From contig NZ_CP074373.1 in assembly GCF_021560035.1 (NCBI RefSeq), positions 1,112,001 to 1,176,000 on the forward strand: a stretch of DNA of 64,000 bases. The letters run 5' to 3'. This DNA comes from Virgibacillus sp. NKC19-16 (GTDB lineage: Bacteria > Bacillota > Bacilli > Bacillales > Amphibacillaceae). The position numbers and the translations under genes were made by a program. Shown here piece after piece: positions 8,862 to 17,385 of this stretch. Numbering within the stretch: position 1 is the stretch's first letter; every line of letters starts with the position of its first letter. A model generated the notes under the pieces. It ran no database searches, was not told the DNA's origin, and saw only the letters and a program-made list of their open reading frames with translations.

Positions 8862-8920
8862 CTACAAAAAAATATTGGACTGCTCCAAAAGACCGATAAA
8901 TGCTATTTTGGAGTCAGTCC
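8862..8920 (-). terminator. Terminator of the P1-family hydrolase gene
   Basis: Read on the minus strand, GGACTGACTCCAAAA pairs with TTTTGGAGCAGTCC (one bulge) and is followed by AATATTTTTTT, a proper intrinsic terminator about 70 bases past the stop codon. Confidence 0.75.
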
Positions 8921-8990
8921 TTGATACTGCTATATCTGATGCATTAATTTTTATTTTACTCAAATAGACTTTTTCTCACTCAACGTCTTA

Positions 8991-9956
8991 TTAGTTCTTC
9001 TGTAAATCAGAGTAACTGGTAACCCCATGTAACGAGGTTGCCATTTTTACTGCCCTGATGACAGCTTCTCCCACTACATCTGCAGCTAAAAGTCCAACTA
9101 AATCCAGGTCACATTCAACTTTCCCTGTAGCCAATGTAAAAATTGTATCACCATCAACCATAGTGTGTGATGGACGCATTGTTCTGGCAAAACCATCGTG
9201 GGCCATAGAAGCTAATTTATTGGCTTCAGACTTATTTAATTTTGCATTGGAAACAACAATGCCGATTGTGGTATTCTCCTGATTTTTATTTGTTTGATTC
9301 TCAAATTGTTTAATCATAAATTCCTCAGTATTTACAAAATCACCAGAATCAGAGAGCGCTCCGGCAATAATCTCTCCTGTTTCCGGGTTAACCACATCTC
9401 CAAAACTATTCACAACTACCATAGCACCGACCATTAATTCACCTACCTGAAGACAATATGTACCTAGACCACCTTTCATTGCCCGGTCCATTCCTAAGAC
9501 TTTTCCAACTGTTGCCCCTGTTCCAGCACCAATAGTACCTTCTTTACAATCATCTCCAGTGGCATTTTCACATGCCTGCAAACCCATTTTTTTATCAGGT
9601 CTTTTTTTATAATCCCCTATACTCAAATCGTATAGTATTGCCCCTGGAACGATCGGAACCTTAGTAACTCCGACATCAAATCCTGAGTCATTATTTTCTA
9701 GGTACTCCATAATTCCTGCCGCAGCATCCAAACCAAAAGCACTTCCTCCTGACAATAAGATTCCATGTGCCTTATCAATCCTGTTTACAGGGGAAAGAAG
9801 TGCCGTTTCACGGGTTCCTGGTGATCCACCTTCTACATCAACACCAGCTGTTGCTCCCTCTTCACATAAAACAACAGTACATCCCGTAGCTCCTTTATAA
9901 TCTTGTTCATGCCCAACTTTTATGCCTTCGATGTCAGTAAGCTTCCTTTGTAACAT
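8991..9956 (-). CDS. P1/S58-family Ntn hydrolase (DmpA-like aminopeptidase or amidase)
   Basis: 321 aa, matching the DmpA/nylon-oligomer-hydrolase-like family. Near the N-terminus it has DIEGIKVGHEQD and GCTVVLCEEGATAGVDVEGGSPGTRE; in the middle, LSGGSAFGLDAAAGIMEYLE; late, the self-cleavage segment ENTTIGIVVSNA, where the new N-terminal Thr (or Ser in relatives) becomes the nucleophile. Relatives release N-terminal L-amino acids, hydrolyse D-esters, or cleave beta-peptides such as carnosine. A beta-aminopeptidase role would suit the beta-alanine theme of this window, but the substrate is not evident. It is a single-gene transcript with its own terminator. Confidence 0.8.
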   Translation of the reverse strand: MLQRKLTDIEGIKVGHEQDYKGATGCTVVLCEEGATAGVDVEGGSPGTRETALLSPVNRIDKAHGILLSGGSAFGLDAAAGIMEYLENNDSGFDVGVTKVPIVPGAILYDLSIGDYKKRPDKKMGLQACENATGDDCKEGTIGAGTGATVGKVLGMDRAMKGGLGTYCLQVGELMVGAMVVVNSFGDVVNPETGEIIAGALSDSGDFVNTEEFMIKQFENQTNKNQENTTIGIVVSNAKLNKSEANKLASMAHDGFARTMRPSHTMVDGDTIFTLATGKVECDLDLVGLLAADVVGEAVIRAVKMATSLHGVTSYSDLQKN

Positions 9957-10434
9957 CAGATCCCTCCATTCATTGATTTTTGCAGTGACTAAATCTATTT
10001 ACATTTAAAACTATGGATTTGCAAAGAGATTTATGACAACATGGGTGTCAGGCTTAAAGACCGGAACGAGAGGAGCTGATTGTACCAGTGCAATAGAGAT
10101 TTAAGCTTATCGGTTTTTCATATACAATTTTGAAATCCATTGGTTATATATAAAGCAGGGAAAGGAGAGTGACTTTTCTCTTTAAATGTTCAAGCTGTAA
10201 TGGTGCGATATGATATAAATAGTTCTACTCACCAATACAATCGAAAAAAGTTAGGAAATAGGGGTATCTTTTTGAAAAAGTTATAATTAGTTCTCTACAT
10301 TTTCTATAGCTATATTACTTTTGTCAACAAACTCCCAGAAGGCAGCATAAATTTTTTTCATTTTAATGCCACCAAATCAACTTTCGGTACGATAGTAATT
10401 AAAAAGAGATGCTCTATTAAGGGAGATTTTATAA
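9957..10434. other. 478-base gene-free stretch
   Basis: Upstream region of the P1-family hydrolase. I see no complete gene, tRNA or riboswitch in it. A few short open stretches lack ribosome sites. The segment preceding 10435 carries a GGGAGA ribosome-site-like motif for the small frame that follows. Confidence 0.5.
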
Positions 10435-10735
10435 ATGGGTAAAGATAGCGTAACTTTCGAAGAGATGTTAAATGCATCACTGCCGGCGACCGATACCGAA
10501 GATGAGGAAGCAATTCTCAATCGCTTCATTTATCGCATATCGAACGCCAAAATAATAGGGAAAAACAATCAGGTTCGAACCATGATTCAACAAGGGTTTG
10601 GTTATTCATTAAATTCAATCAAGCTCGAATGTCGATGAAAGAAGAACGGGATGCCATGACCAAATAGAGAAGATACCAGAATCGTTACGAGCGTCGTTTA
10701 AGGCAAAATGAGCAGCAAAGCGCCTAGCTAGATAA
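10435..10735 (+). pseudogene. Small unrecognised gene, probably frameshifted
   Basis: A 67-codon frame opens at ATG 10435 behind GGGAGATT. After SLNSIK the coherent protein-like sequence jumps to another frame (FNQARMSMKEERDAMTK), then after a stop continues as RYQNRYERRLRQNEQQSA. The pieces are charged, Gln/Arg-rich and look like one decayed protein of roughly 100 residues. I do not recognise the family. Confidence 0.35.
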
Positions 10736-10849
10736 CAATTTCGACAAATATGCTGTCTGTAACTATTTCCTGCTCTTTAACTGTTGAATATTATCGTTAA
10801 CCTCGCGATTTGTTACAGAACCAATTTAAATAGGATATTATTATAGTTA

Positions 10850-11542
10850 CTATTCGATCATTTCCTCATTGTTTTTAATCATCTTTTCAACTAACTGGGT
10901 GGAGTTAAAATCGATGTTGCCGCGTAGTAATTCTAAATAATAGTGATGGGTTTTTAATGTTCGCTCAATATTACTTGAATGTTTGAAATGAATCATATTT
11001 GGCTTGATAATTTCATAAATTGTTTTTCCTATTTCTATGACAAATGGATTATTCGTTGTTTCTAGAACGGCATAATGGAATTCCAAATCAATATTAGCAA
11101 GTTTTTCAGGACTTAAGCTGGAATTCATTCTTTTTACTTGGGAGTGGTAAGCATCTTCAATATTTTTGATATTATTTGTTTCTGTAATGATCATGTTCAT
11201 TAATAGAACCTCAAAGTGCTGGCGAAACTCTATAAGTTTTTCTATGTTATTGCTGTGCATAATTAAACTGAATATTAATGGATTTAATGTAAACTGGGAG
11301 AGGCTATTTGTTATAAACATGCCTTCACCACGTTTAATTTGTATTACACCAATAGCTTCTAGAATCTTTATTGATTCCCTAACAGGGGTTCTGCTCACTC
11401 CTAATTGTTCCATTAATTCCTTTTCAGTGGGTAATTTGTCACCTGGTTTTAAAGAACCATTAAGAAGATTATCTTTTATAATTAATACAATTTCTGAGGA
11501 TATGGTTCGACTTAAGTTGATTTTTCCAAAGGATAATGTCAT
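10850..11542 (-). CDS. GntR-family (FadR subfamily) transcriptional regulator
   Basis: 230 aa. The N-terminal winged helix has the GntR signature LKPGDKLPTEKELMEQLGVS followed by RTPVRESIKILEAIGVI. The C-terminal FCD-type helical ligand domain shows the pattern of conserved Asp/His metal ligands (around NIDLEFHYAVLETTNNPF and THHYYLELLRG). FCD regulators sense small organic acids. It is divergent from the YhdT/PanF-type transporter genes and the catabolic enzymes behind them, so it is the obvious regulator of the putative pantothenate operon. Its effector could be pantoate, pantothenate or dimethylmalate, which is inference. Confidence 0.88.
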   Translation of the reverse strand: MTLSFGKINLSRTISSEIVLIIKDNLLNGSLKPGDKLPTEKELMEQLGVSRTPVRESIKILEAIGVIQIKRGEGMFITNSLSQFTLNPLIFSLIMHSNNIEKLIEFRQHFEVLLMNMIITETNNIKNIEDAYHSQVKRMNSSLSPEKLANIDLEFHYAVLETTNNPFVIEIGKTIYEIIKPNMIHFKHSSNIERTLKTHHYYLELLRGNIDFNSTQLVEKMIKNNEEMIE

Positions 11543-11682
11543 TTTCTTTCATCTCCTATAGGCTCATCTACAATGAGCGTGGTTATAATATACATTTAAA
11601 ATATTTAGTAAATGCAACTTTTCTGTCATTTAATATTTACAATTAAAAAATATTTTGGTAGACTATGTACAATATACTACAT

Positions 11683-11695
11683 CATACATAGTATG
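11683..11695. promoter_or_regulatory. Candidate GntR operator
   Basis: Inverted repeat CATAC-ATA-GTATG in the divergent region between the GntR gene and the transporter genes. Related TATAC/GTAC half-sites lie just upstream. The spacing and position suit a FadR-type dimer; binding is not proven. Confidence 0.4.
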
Positions 11696-11745
11696 TAAAT
11701 TCTTAAAATATACAATTCAGTAAACATAATCCATTAATCACTGGA

Positions 11746-11761
11746 ATGAAAACGTTGTCAA
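11746..11761 (+). promoter_or_regulatory. cre box (CcpA site) upstream of the symporter/amidase operon
   Basis: ATGAAAACGTTGTCAA matches the CcpA consensus WTGNNARCGNWWWCAW at all but one position. It lies about 185 bases before the first transporter gene, in the 400-base divergent region that is otherwise AT-rich regulatory DNA. Catabolite repression of this operon is implied. Confidence 0.6.
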
Positions 11762-11943
11762 CGTAAATGGTTTTCTGATTGGAATTGGAAACGCGCTTAT
11801 AAAGAAATTAAATCTACAAAGGAGTTGATATTCGAAAAGCGCGGATATTTTCCTGCCGAAAATTAACCAAAATACTAATAAACTGTTAAACTAAAAGATT
11901 ATATCTCATTTTAATCATTTGCATTAGCGAAAGGAGTATTAAT

Positions 11944-12261
11944 ATGAAAAATAAAAGAAAGCAGGAATGGCGTTTTGCTATAGCTAACCGGGAAGCTCTG
12001 ATCGGTTGCGCACTGGCTATCATTAATTTTATATGGTGGTATGGCTTTGCGTATGGACTGGGTTCGAAACCTCCTGAAGAATATACCTATATATTGGGAT
12101 TCCCAGCATGGATATTTTTTAGTTTGATTTTGGGAACGCTTTTTATGTTTGCACTAGTATTTTTTGTTGTGAAATTTATGCTGACAGAAGTATCTTTGGA
12201 GGATGAGGATGAAAATGAAAAAGAGAATCAAGAAGAGGAAGATGAGGTGAGTAACATATGA
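11944..12261 (+). CDS. yhdT: YhdT-like small membrane subunit (DUF997)
   Basis: 105 aa with two transmembrane helices (about residues 18-38 and 50-80) and a very acidic C-terminal tail (EDEDENEKENQEEEDE). It precedes and overlaps the symporter gene by 4 bases (ATGA-type coupling), the arrangement seen for yhdT-panF. The family is of unknown function but pairs consistently with PanF-type sodium symporters, probably as an accessory subunit. It has a clear AAAGGAG ribosome site. Confidence 0.75.
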   Translation: MKNKRKQEWRFAIANREALIGCALAIINFIWWYGFAYGLGSKPPEEYTYILGFPAWIFFSLILGTLFMFALVFFVVKFMLTEVSLEDEDENEKENQEEEDEVSNI

Positions 12262-13727
12262 ATTGGGGTGTGGTGGTACCATTATTAATATTTTTAGCGA
12301 TTATTTTTGTGGTTGGAATGTGGTCCAGCCGGCAATTAAATAAATCAGACGGCTTTCTCAGTGATTACTTTCTTGGGAGCCGTGAGTTTGGGGGATTGGT
12401 ACTTGCCATGACCATGGTTGCAACTTATGGAAGTGCATCCAGTTTCTTAGGAGGACCGGGAGCAGCATATTCCATTGGATTTGGCTGGGTTTTGCTTGCC
12501 ATGTCCCAGGTAGCAACGGGATATTTTGTGTTACTCGTGTTGGGAAAAAAGTTTGCGATCGTATCAAGAAGATATAATGCTGTTACGTTTATCGACTTTT
12601 TGAAGGAAAGATATAATAGTAAAACGGTTGTATTGTTGTCGGCTTTTAGTATTATCGTATTTATGTTTTCCGCAATGGCAGCTCAATGGGTAGGGGGAGC
12701 CTATCTTATCCAATCCCTAACAGGTATTAGTTATATAGGTGCTTTGTTTATTTTCACGGTATCTGTTTTGATATATGTCATTATCGGTGGTTTTCGTGCT
12801 GTAGTAATCACAGATACGATTCAAGGTATTGTCATGTTTTTTGGTACTATCGTATTGCTTATTGCTGTCATCATTGCAGGGGGAGGATTATCCAACGTCT
12901 TTTCTGATTTGGTATCCATTAACCCAAATTTGATTACACCTTTTGGAAATGATGGTTCATTATCTGCTGCTTATGTATCCTCTTACTGGATTCTTGTTGG
13001 TGTAGGTGTTGTTGCCTTACCACAAATTGCAGTAAGGGCGATGTCCTACAAAGATTCCAAATCCATGCACAGAGCAATCATGATTGGGACTGTAGTGGTA
13101 GGAACGATTATACTTGGCATGCACTTGATTGGGGTGTTTGCACGACCAATCATGCCAGGAATTGATGTGGCGGATCAGGTTATTCCACTCGTTGCGTTGG
13201 AAGTCTTACCACCATGGCTTGCGGGTATCATACTTGCTGCACCTTTGGCAGCGATTATGTCCACTGTTGACTCGCTTTTGTTGCTAGTTAGTTCGTCGGT
13301 GGTTAAGGACGTTTACATAAATTATGTCAAACCAAAAGCAACAATAAAACAAGTAAAAAATGTCAGTATGAGTGTGACAGCAGTAATTGGGATTGTTGCT
13401 TTCCTACTAGCTATCAGTCCACCAGATTTATTAATATTTTTAAACTTATTTGCGTTTGGCGGTTTGCAAGCAGCGTTTATGTGGCCGTTTATTATGGGCT
13501 TATACTGGAAGCATGCTAATAAAACCGGTGCGATTGCATCCATGATTACAGGCATTGGTTCTTATATAGCCATACACTTATATAATCAGGCTTATGGGGA
13601 TTTATTCGGTGTACATGCCGTTACGGTTCCTGTATTCCTTTCATTAATTGTATTTGTCGTATTTAGTTTGATATTTAAGCAGGAAGCATATGAATTTCCA
13701 ACTCGAAACATTAAAAAAGAAGCATAG
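12258..13727 (+). CDS. panF: PanF-like sodium/solute symporter (probable sodium:pantothenate importer)
   Basis: 489 aa, a member of the sodium:solute symporter (SSS) family with about 13 membrane helices. Family marks include the GGAVL-like core (GSREFGGLVLAMTMVATYGSASSFLGGPGA split over helices 2-3) and the sodium-site region AAIMSTVDSLLLLVSSSVVKD. Pairing with a YhdT partner and similarity in layout point to the pantothenate branch (PanF). The downstream amidase and dehydrogenases fit pantothenate as the imported substrate. SSS specificity cannot be fixed from sequence alone, so another carboxylate amide remains possible. Confidence 0.75.
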   Translation: MNWGVVVPLLIFLAIIFVVGMWSSRQLNKSDGFLSDYFLGSREFGGLVLAMTMVATYGSASSFLGGPGAAYSIGFGWVLLAMSQVATGYFVLLVLGKKFAIVSRRYNAVTFIDFLKERYNSKTVVLLSAFSIIVFMFSAMAAQWVGGAYLIQSLTGISYIGALFIFTVSVLIYVIIGGFRAVVITDTIQGIVMFFGTIVLLIAVIIAGGGLSNVFSDLVSINPNLITPFGNDGSLSAAYVSSYWILVGVGVVALPQIAVRAMSYKDSKSMHRAIMIGTVVVGTIILGMHLIGVFARPIMPGIDVADQVIPLVALEVLPPWLAGIILAAPLAAIMSTVDSLLLLVSSSVVKDVYINYVKPKATIKQVKNVSMSVTAVIGIVAFLLAISPPDLLIFLNLFAFGGLQAAFMWPFIMGLYWKHANKTGAIASMITGIGSYIAIHLYNQAYGDLFGVHAVTVPVFLSLIVFVVFSLIFKQEAYEFPTRNIKKEA

Positions 13728-13878
13728 GAACATATAATTTCAGCAGGGATTTTTATTAAACAATAGACTTGCAGAAAACAATTTAATAAGAATGAGAAAA
13801 GATTTCTGTAATGGAAGCAAAGAATGATAGAGTCGAATCGAACATAAAAACTGTACCAACAATGAGGGAGTGACGTTT

Positions 13879-15354
13879 GTGGGTTTAGCGATGAACTGGA
13901 ATGAATGGTCTAAACTTGATGCCATGGGACTTGCCGAATTAGTACGAAAAGGTGAAATTACTCCACAAGAAGTGGCAAGCCAGGTTGCAAAGGGGGTCAA
14001 GGAATTAAATCCTCAAATTGGCGCTGTCATTGAGATTTTTGATGATGTAGTCGATGCCCCCTTGAGTGATGGAATGAACCCCGATGGAGTTTTTGCGGGA
14101 GTACCTTTTTTCATGAAGGATCTGGGGCCTACCCTTAAAGGAAGGTTACAGGAAAGGGGTTCGCTGCTCATGGAAGGGAATCGGTCTGCGGCTGATAGCT
14201 TTCTGACAAAACAAATTCGACAGGCCGGTCTAAACATTATTGGGCGTACGACAACACCGGAGTTTGGGCTCTGTAGTTCTGCAGAGAATCCAAAAGTTTA
14301 TATTACGAGGAATCCTTGGGATCTTGATTATACAACCTGTGGTTCCTCAGCCGGGACCGCAGCTTCCGTCGCAGCAGGAATCATTCCAATTTCCCATGCC
14401 ACAGACGGGGGTGGATCGATTCGAATTCCTGCAGGCGTAAATGGCAATATCGGATTGAAACCGTCACGCGGTGTTTTTTCGGGAGCCCCTAACAGTTCGG
14501 ATCTGATGAATGTTGTTTCTGCGCAAGGGTGTCATACCCGTACGATACGTGATACTGCTGCCTTTGTCGATCATTGCAGGGGAGGGGCACCTGGTGAGTT
14601 TATGCCTTATTGGACCCCGCAGGAGCCATACTCCGAGGTGATAAAGCGGGATCCGAAAAAACTTCGCATTGCCGTTTCTCATGAGTGGGGTGATTATAAA
14701 GCCACACCGCATATTGTGTCAGAACTGAAGAAGACGGCTGATTACCTTGAAGGGCTTGGACATTATGTTGAATGGGTTGTACCGGATCTTGATCTTCACG
14801 CTTCTTATGAGGCACAGACAGCATCCTATATTATGAAGTTTTCTCAAACTATTTCAGATATACTCGAGAAAAAGAACATGGAACATCCGCCAGCAGATCT
14901 CATTGAATCCATGTGTATAAGGGTCTGGGAGGAAGGCCGCTTTGCCTTCTATACGGACCGTGTCAAAATGGAGACAATGTTTAACGAAATTTCCAGAAAG
15001 ATGGCAGCATTCTTTGAAGATTGGGATATAGTCCTTACGCCGACGATGGCCAAACCCACACCATTGATTGGTGCGACCGAGTATCTGACTATTAGTGATA
15101 ATCCTTCTGTTTATGATTGGTTTGAAAATCTGTGGAGTATTTTTTCCTATACGCCAATTGCCAATATTTGTGGACTGCCAGGGATCTCCTTACCGATGGC
15201 TGAACTAGAGAATGGATTGCCACTTGGAATGCATATGCTCGCCCCTCAGGGAGAAGATGGCTTGCTTCTGCAGTTGGGTGCACAGATTGAGCGCGAATTG
15301 AATGGAAACTGGAATCACGGACGAAAACCAGCAAATTATGTAACTAATATTTAA
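13879..15354 (+). CDS. Amidase-signature hydrolase, proposed pantothenase
   Basis: 491 aa. The GTG at 13879 is chosen because GAGGGAG lies eight bases before it; the earlier in-frame GTG at 13870 overlaps that ribosome site. The Ser-cisSer-Lys triad is complete: K80 (FFMKDLG), cis-Ser S156 (CGSSAGTAASVAAG) and nucleophile S180 (DGGGSIRIPAG), with the 24-residue spacing of the family. The enzyme hydrolyses an amide bond in the cytoplasm. Positioned after a PanF-type importer and before three oxidative enzymes, it would split pantothenate into pantoate and beta-alanine. General amidases share this signature, so the substrate is inferred from context. Confidence 0.8.
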   Translation: MGLAMNWNEWSKLDAMGLAELVRKGEITPQEVASQVAKGVKELNPQIGAVIEIFDDVVDAPLSDGMNPDGVFAGVPFFMKDLGPTLKGRLQERGSLLMEGNRSAADSFLTKQIRQAGLNIIGRTTTPEFGLCSSAENPKVYITRNPWDLDYTTCGSSAGTAASVAAGIIPISHATDGGGSIRIPAGVNGNIGLKPSRGVFSGAPNSSDLMNVVSAQGCHTRTIRDTAAFVDHCRGGAPGEFMPYWTPQEPYSEVIKRDPKKLRIAVSHEWGDYKATPHIVSELKKTADYLEGLGHYVEWVVPDLDLHASYEAQTASYIMKFSQTISDILEKKNMEHPPADLIESMCIRVWEEGRFAFYTDRVKMETMFNEISRKMAAFFEDWDIVLTPTMAKPTPLIGATEYLTISDNPSVYDWFENLWSIFSYTPIANICGLPGISLPMAELENGLPLGMHMLAPQGEDGLLLQLGAQIERELNGNWNHGRKPANYVTNI

Positions 15355-15497
15355 TCGTGCTGGAATTCTGTTTTGAGTTAAGAAATAAGAGAAATATAGA
15401 TAAAAAATATATTTATAGCCACAGAAATAACATTGAGGATAACAGCATGATAGATATTTTGCATAAATGTACAGTCAGAAAAAAGGATGATTTTTAA

Positions 15498-16565
15498 ATG
15501 AAAGTATATAAGGTTGCAGTATTACCCGGGGATGGAATTGGCCCTGATGTGATGAAGGAAGCATTAAAAGTATTGAAAACGTTATCCGAGATAGATTCCA
15601 CGTTCACTTATGAAACAACGGAATTTAATTGGAATACGGATCATTATGTGAAACACGGATTAATGATGCCTGAAAATGGCCTCGAACAACTAGAAGAATT
15701 TGACAATATCTTATTCGGGGCTGTTGGTGATTCAAGGGTACCGGAGCATATTCCGATATGGGAGCTGATCATGCCTATCCGTAAAAACTTTCAGCAGTAC
15801 ATCAATTTCAGGCCGATAAAATTGCTAAAAGGATTGGAAACCCGATTAAAACAGGAAAGAGATATAGATTTTGTGATTATACGGGAAAATGCGGAAGGGG
15901 AATATTCTACTGCCGGCGGGAAGATGTATCAGGGAGAATCGCGGGAGCTCGCTGTACAGAACACGATCATGACACGGGAAGGGATTTCCAGGGTTGCAGC
16001 ATATGCATTTCAGTATGCAAAGGAACATCAGCTACGGAAAGTAACCAATGCTACTAAATCAAATGCTATCATACATACGATGACATTATGGGACAAGGTT
16101 GTTGAGGAGATAGCAAATGACTTTGAGGCTATTTCCTATGAAAAATACTATGTAGATGCGATTGCTGCTTTGTTTGTGGAACGTCCCGAAAATTTTCAGC
16201 TGGTACTTGCTTCCAATCTGTTTGGAGATATATTGTCGGATCTAGGTTCAGCCATTGCTGGAGGATTGGGTGTCGCGCCATCTGCAAATATCAATCCTAA
16301 CGGGGAATTCCCTTCCATGTTTGAGCCGGTACATGGGTCTGCTCCTGACATAGCAGGAAAAGGGGTTGCTAATCCAATTGCGCAAATCTGGTCCTTAGCC
16401 TTAATGCTGCAGAATTTTGGCCGCTCTGATCTGCATGATAAAGTTCTTTTTTCTATAGAAGATGTATTGGAAGAAAAGAAAACACTTACACCAGATATTG
16501 GAGGAAAAGCAACTACAGGACAAGTCGGGGATGCGATCGTAAACAAACTTAAAAAAAGGATGTGA
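15498..16565 (+). CDS. Beta-decarboxylating dehydrogenase (D-malate/tartrate dehydrogenase type), proposed dimethylmalate dehydrogenase
   Basis: 355 aa of the isopropylmalate/isocitrate dehydrogenase family. It has the N-terminal VLPGDGIGPDVM, the substrate-arginine region, the REN (IIRENAEGEYS) motif, the catalytic Tyr/Lys segments, and the metal aspartates in ASNLFGDILSDLGSAIAGGLG. The HGSAPDIAGKGVANP NAD loop is present. The sequence resembles D-malate/tartrate dehydrogenases rather than LeuB. Family enzymes oxidise a 2-hydroxy acid and decarboxylate it. 3,3-Dimethylmalate, giving 2-oxoisovalerate, is exactly such a substrate and is the last step of pantoate breakdown. The stop overlaps the next gene's upstream region by operon-like spacing. 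Confidence 0.82.
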   Translation: MKVYKVAVLPGDGIGPDVMKEALKVLKTLSEIDSTFTYETTEFNWNTDHYVKHGLMMPENGLEQLEEFDNILFGAVGDSRVPEHIPIWELIMPIRKNFQQYINFRPIKLLKGLETRLKQERDIDFVIIRENAEGEYSTAGGKMYQGESRELAVQNTIMTREGISRVAAYAFQYAKEHQLRKVTNATKSNAIIHTMTLWDKVVEEIANDFEAISYEKYYVDAIAALFVERPENFQLVLASNLFGDILSDLGSAIAGGLGVAPSANINPNGEFPSMFEPVHGSAPDIAGKGVANPIAQIWSLALMLQNFGRSDLHDKVLFSIEDVLEEKKTLTPDIGGKATTGQVGDAIVNKLKKRM

Positions 16566-16570
16566 TTTTC

Positions 16571-17320
16571 ATGACATTTGAAAACAAAACCTTCATTGTT
16601 ACCGGTGCAGGTGGAGGTATGGGGAAGGAAACAGTTAAACTTTTGCTGGATAACGGCGCAAATGTAGTTGGTTGTGACCTTCATACAGATAATCTTTCGA
16701 AATATGAAGATACGAATAAATTTTTAGCATTCCAAGGGGATTTATTGGATGAAGATACTGTAAAAGATATTTTTAAAGTAACAGCTAATCAATTTGGAGA
16801 TATTGACGGGTTGGTTAATATAGCAGGTATTGCGCAAAGTGCCACACCTATTGATGAAGTTAGTTTGGATGAATGGCATAACATTATGGATATTAATATG
16901 ACTATGATGTTTCTAACTTGTCGTGAAGCCTCTGTATATATGAAGGGAAAGAAACAAGGTAGTATTGTGAATATTGGCTCGGTATCTGTCACCAGACCAA
17001 GACCGGGTTTACAATCCTATGTTGCTTCAAAAGGTGCGGTAGAGGCTTTCTCCAAGGCTTTGGCACTGGAACTGGCTCCAAATCAGATTAATGTAAATGT
17101 GCTTCATCCCGGTCCGTCCGATACGACGATGCTCGGTCAATTTTCAGCGGAGGGTGCAAGTGTGGACGATACCAGGAAGGAAATTTTCGAAAAAAGTGTC
17201 CCCCTTGGAAGCCTACTAACACCAAAAAATATTGCTGATTCTATTAAATATCTGCTTTCCGATGAAGCAAAAATGATCACAGGTGCCGTTTTACATGTTG
17301 ATGGTGGGCGGAATATATGA
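16571..17320 (+). CDS. Short-chain dehydrogenase (SDR), proposed pantoate 4-dehydrogenase
   Basis: 249 aa from ATG 16571, eight bases after AAAAGGATG; the earlier GTG at 16562 overlaps the preceding stop and lacks spacing. Classical SDR motifs are present: VTGAGGGMGKE cofactor loop, NIAG, S137, and Y150-x3-K154 (SYVASKGAVEAF), ending in the family LHVDGG. It would oxidise an alcohol using NAD(P). In the proposed pathway it oxidises the primary hydroxyl of pantoate to the aldehyde. SDR sequence alone does not reveal substrate; the four-enzyme context does the work here. Confidence 0.85.
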   Translation: MTFENKTFIVTGAGGGMGKETVKLLLDNGANVVGCDLHTDNLSKYEDTNKFLAFQGDLLDEDTVKDIFKVTANQFGDIDGLVNIAGIAQSATPIDEVSLDEWHNIMDINMTMMFLTCREASVYMKGKKQGSIVNIGSVSVTRPRPGLQSYVASKGAVEAFSKALALELAPNQINVNVLHPGPSDTTMLGQFSAEGASVDDTRKEIFEKSVPLGSLLTPKNIADSIKYLLSDEAKMITGAVLHVDGGRNI

Positions 17321-17385
17321 TTTTGCTTATGACAAGACGGGTCAAAGATGAAGTTCAACTATAGCGAATAGTATGGAGGGGTTTA

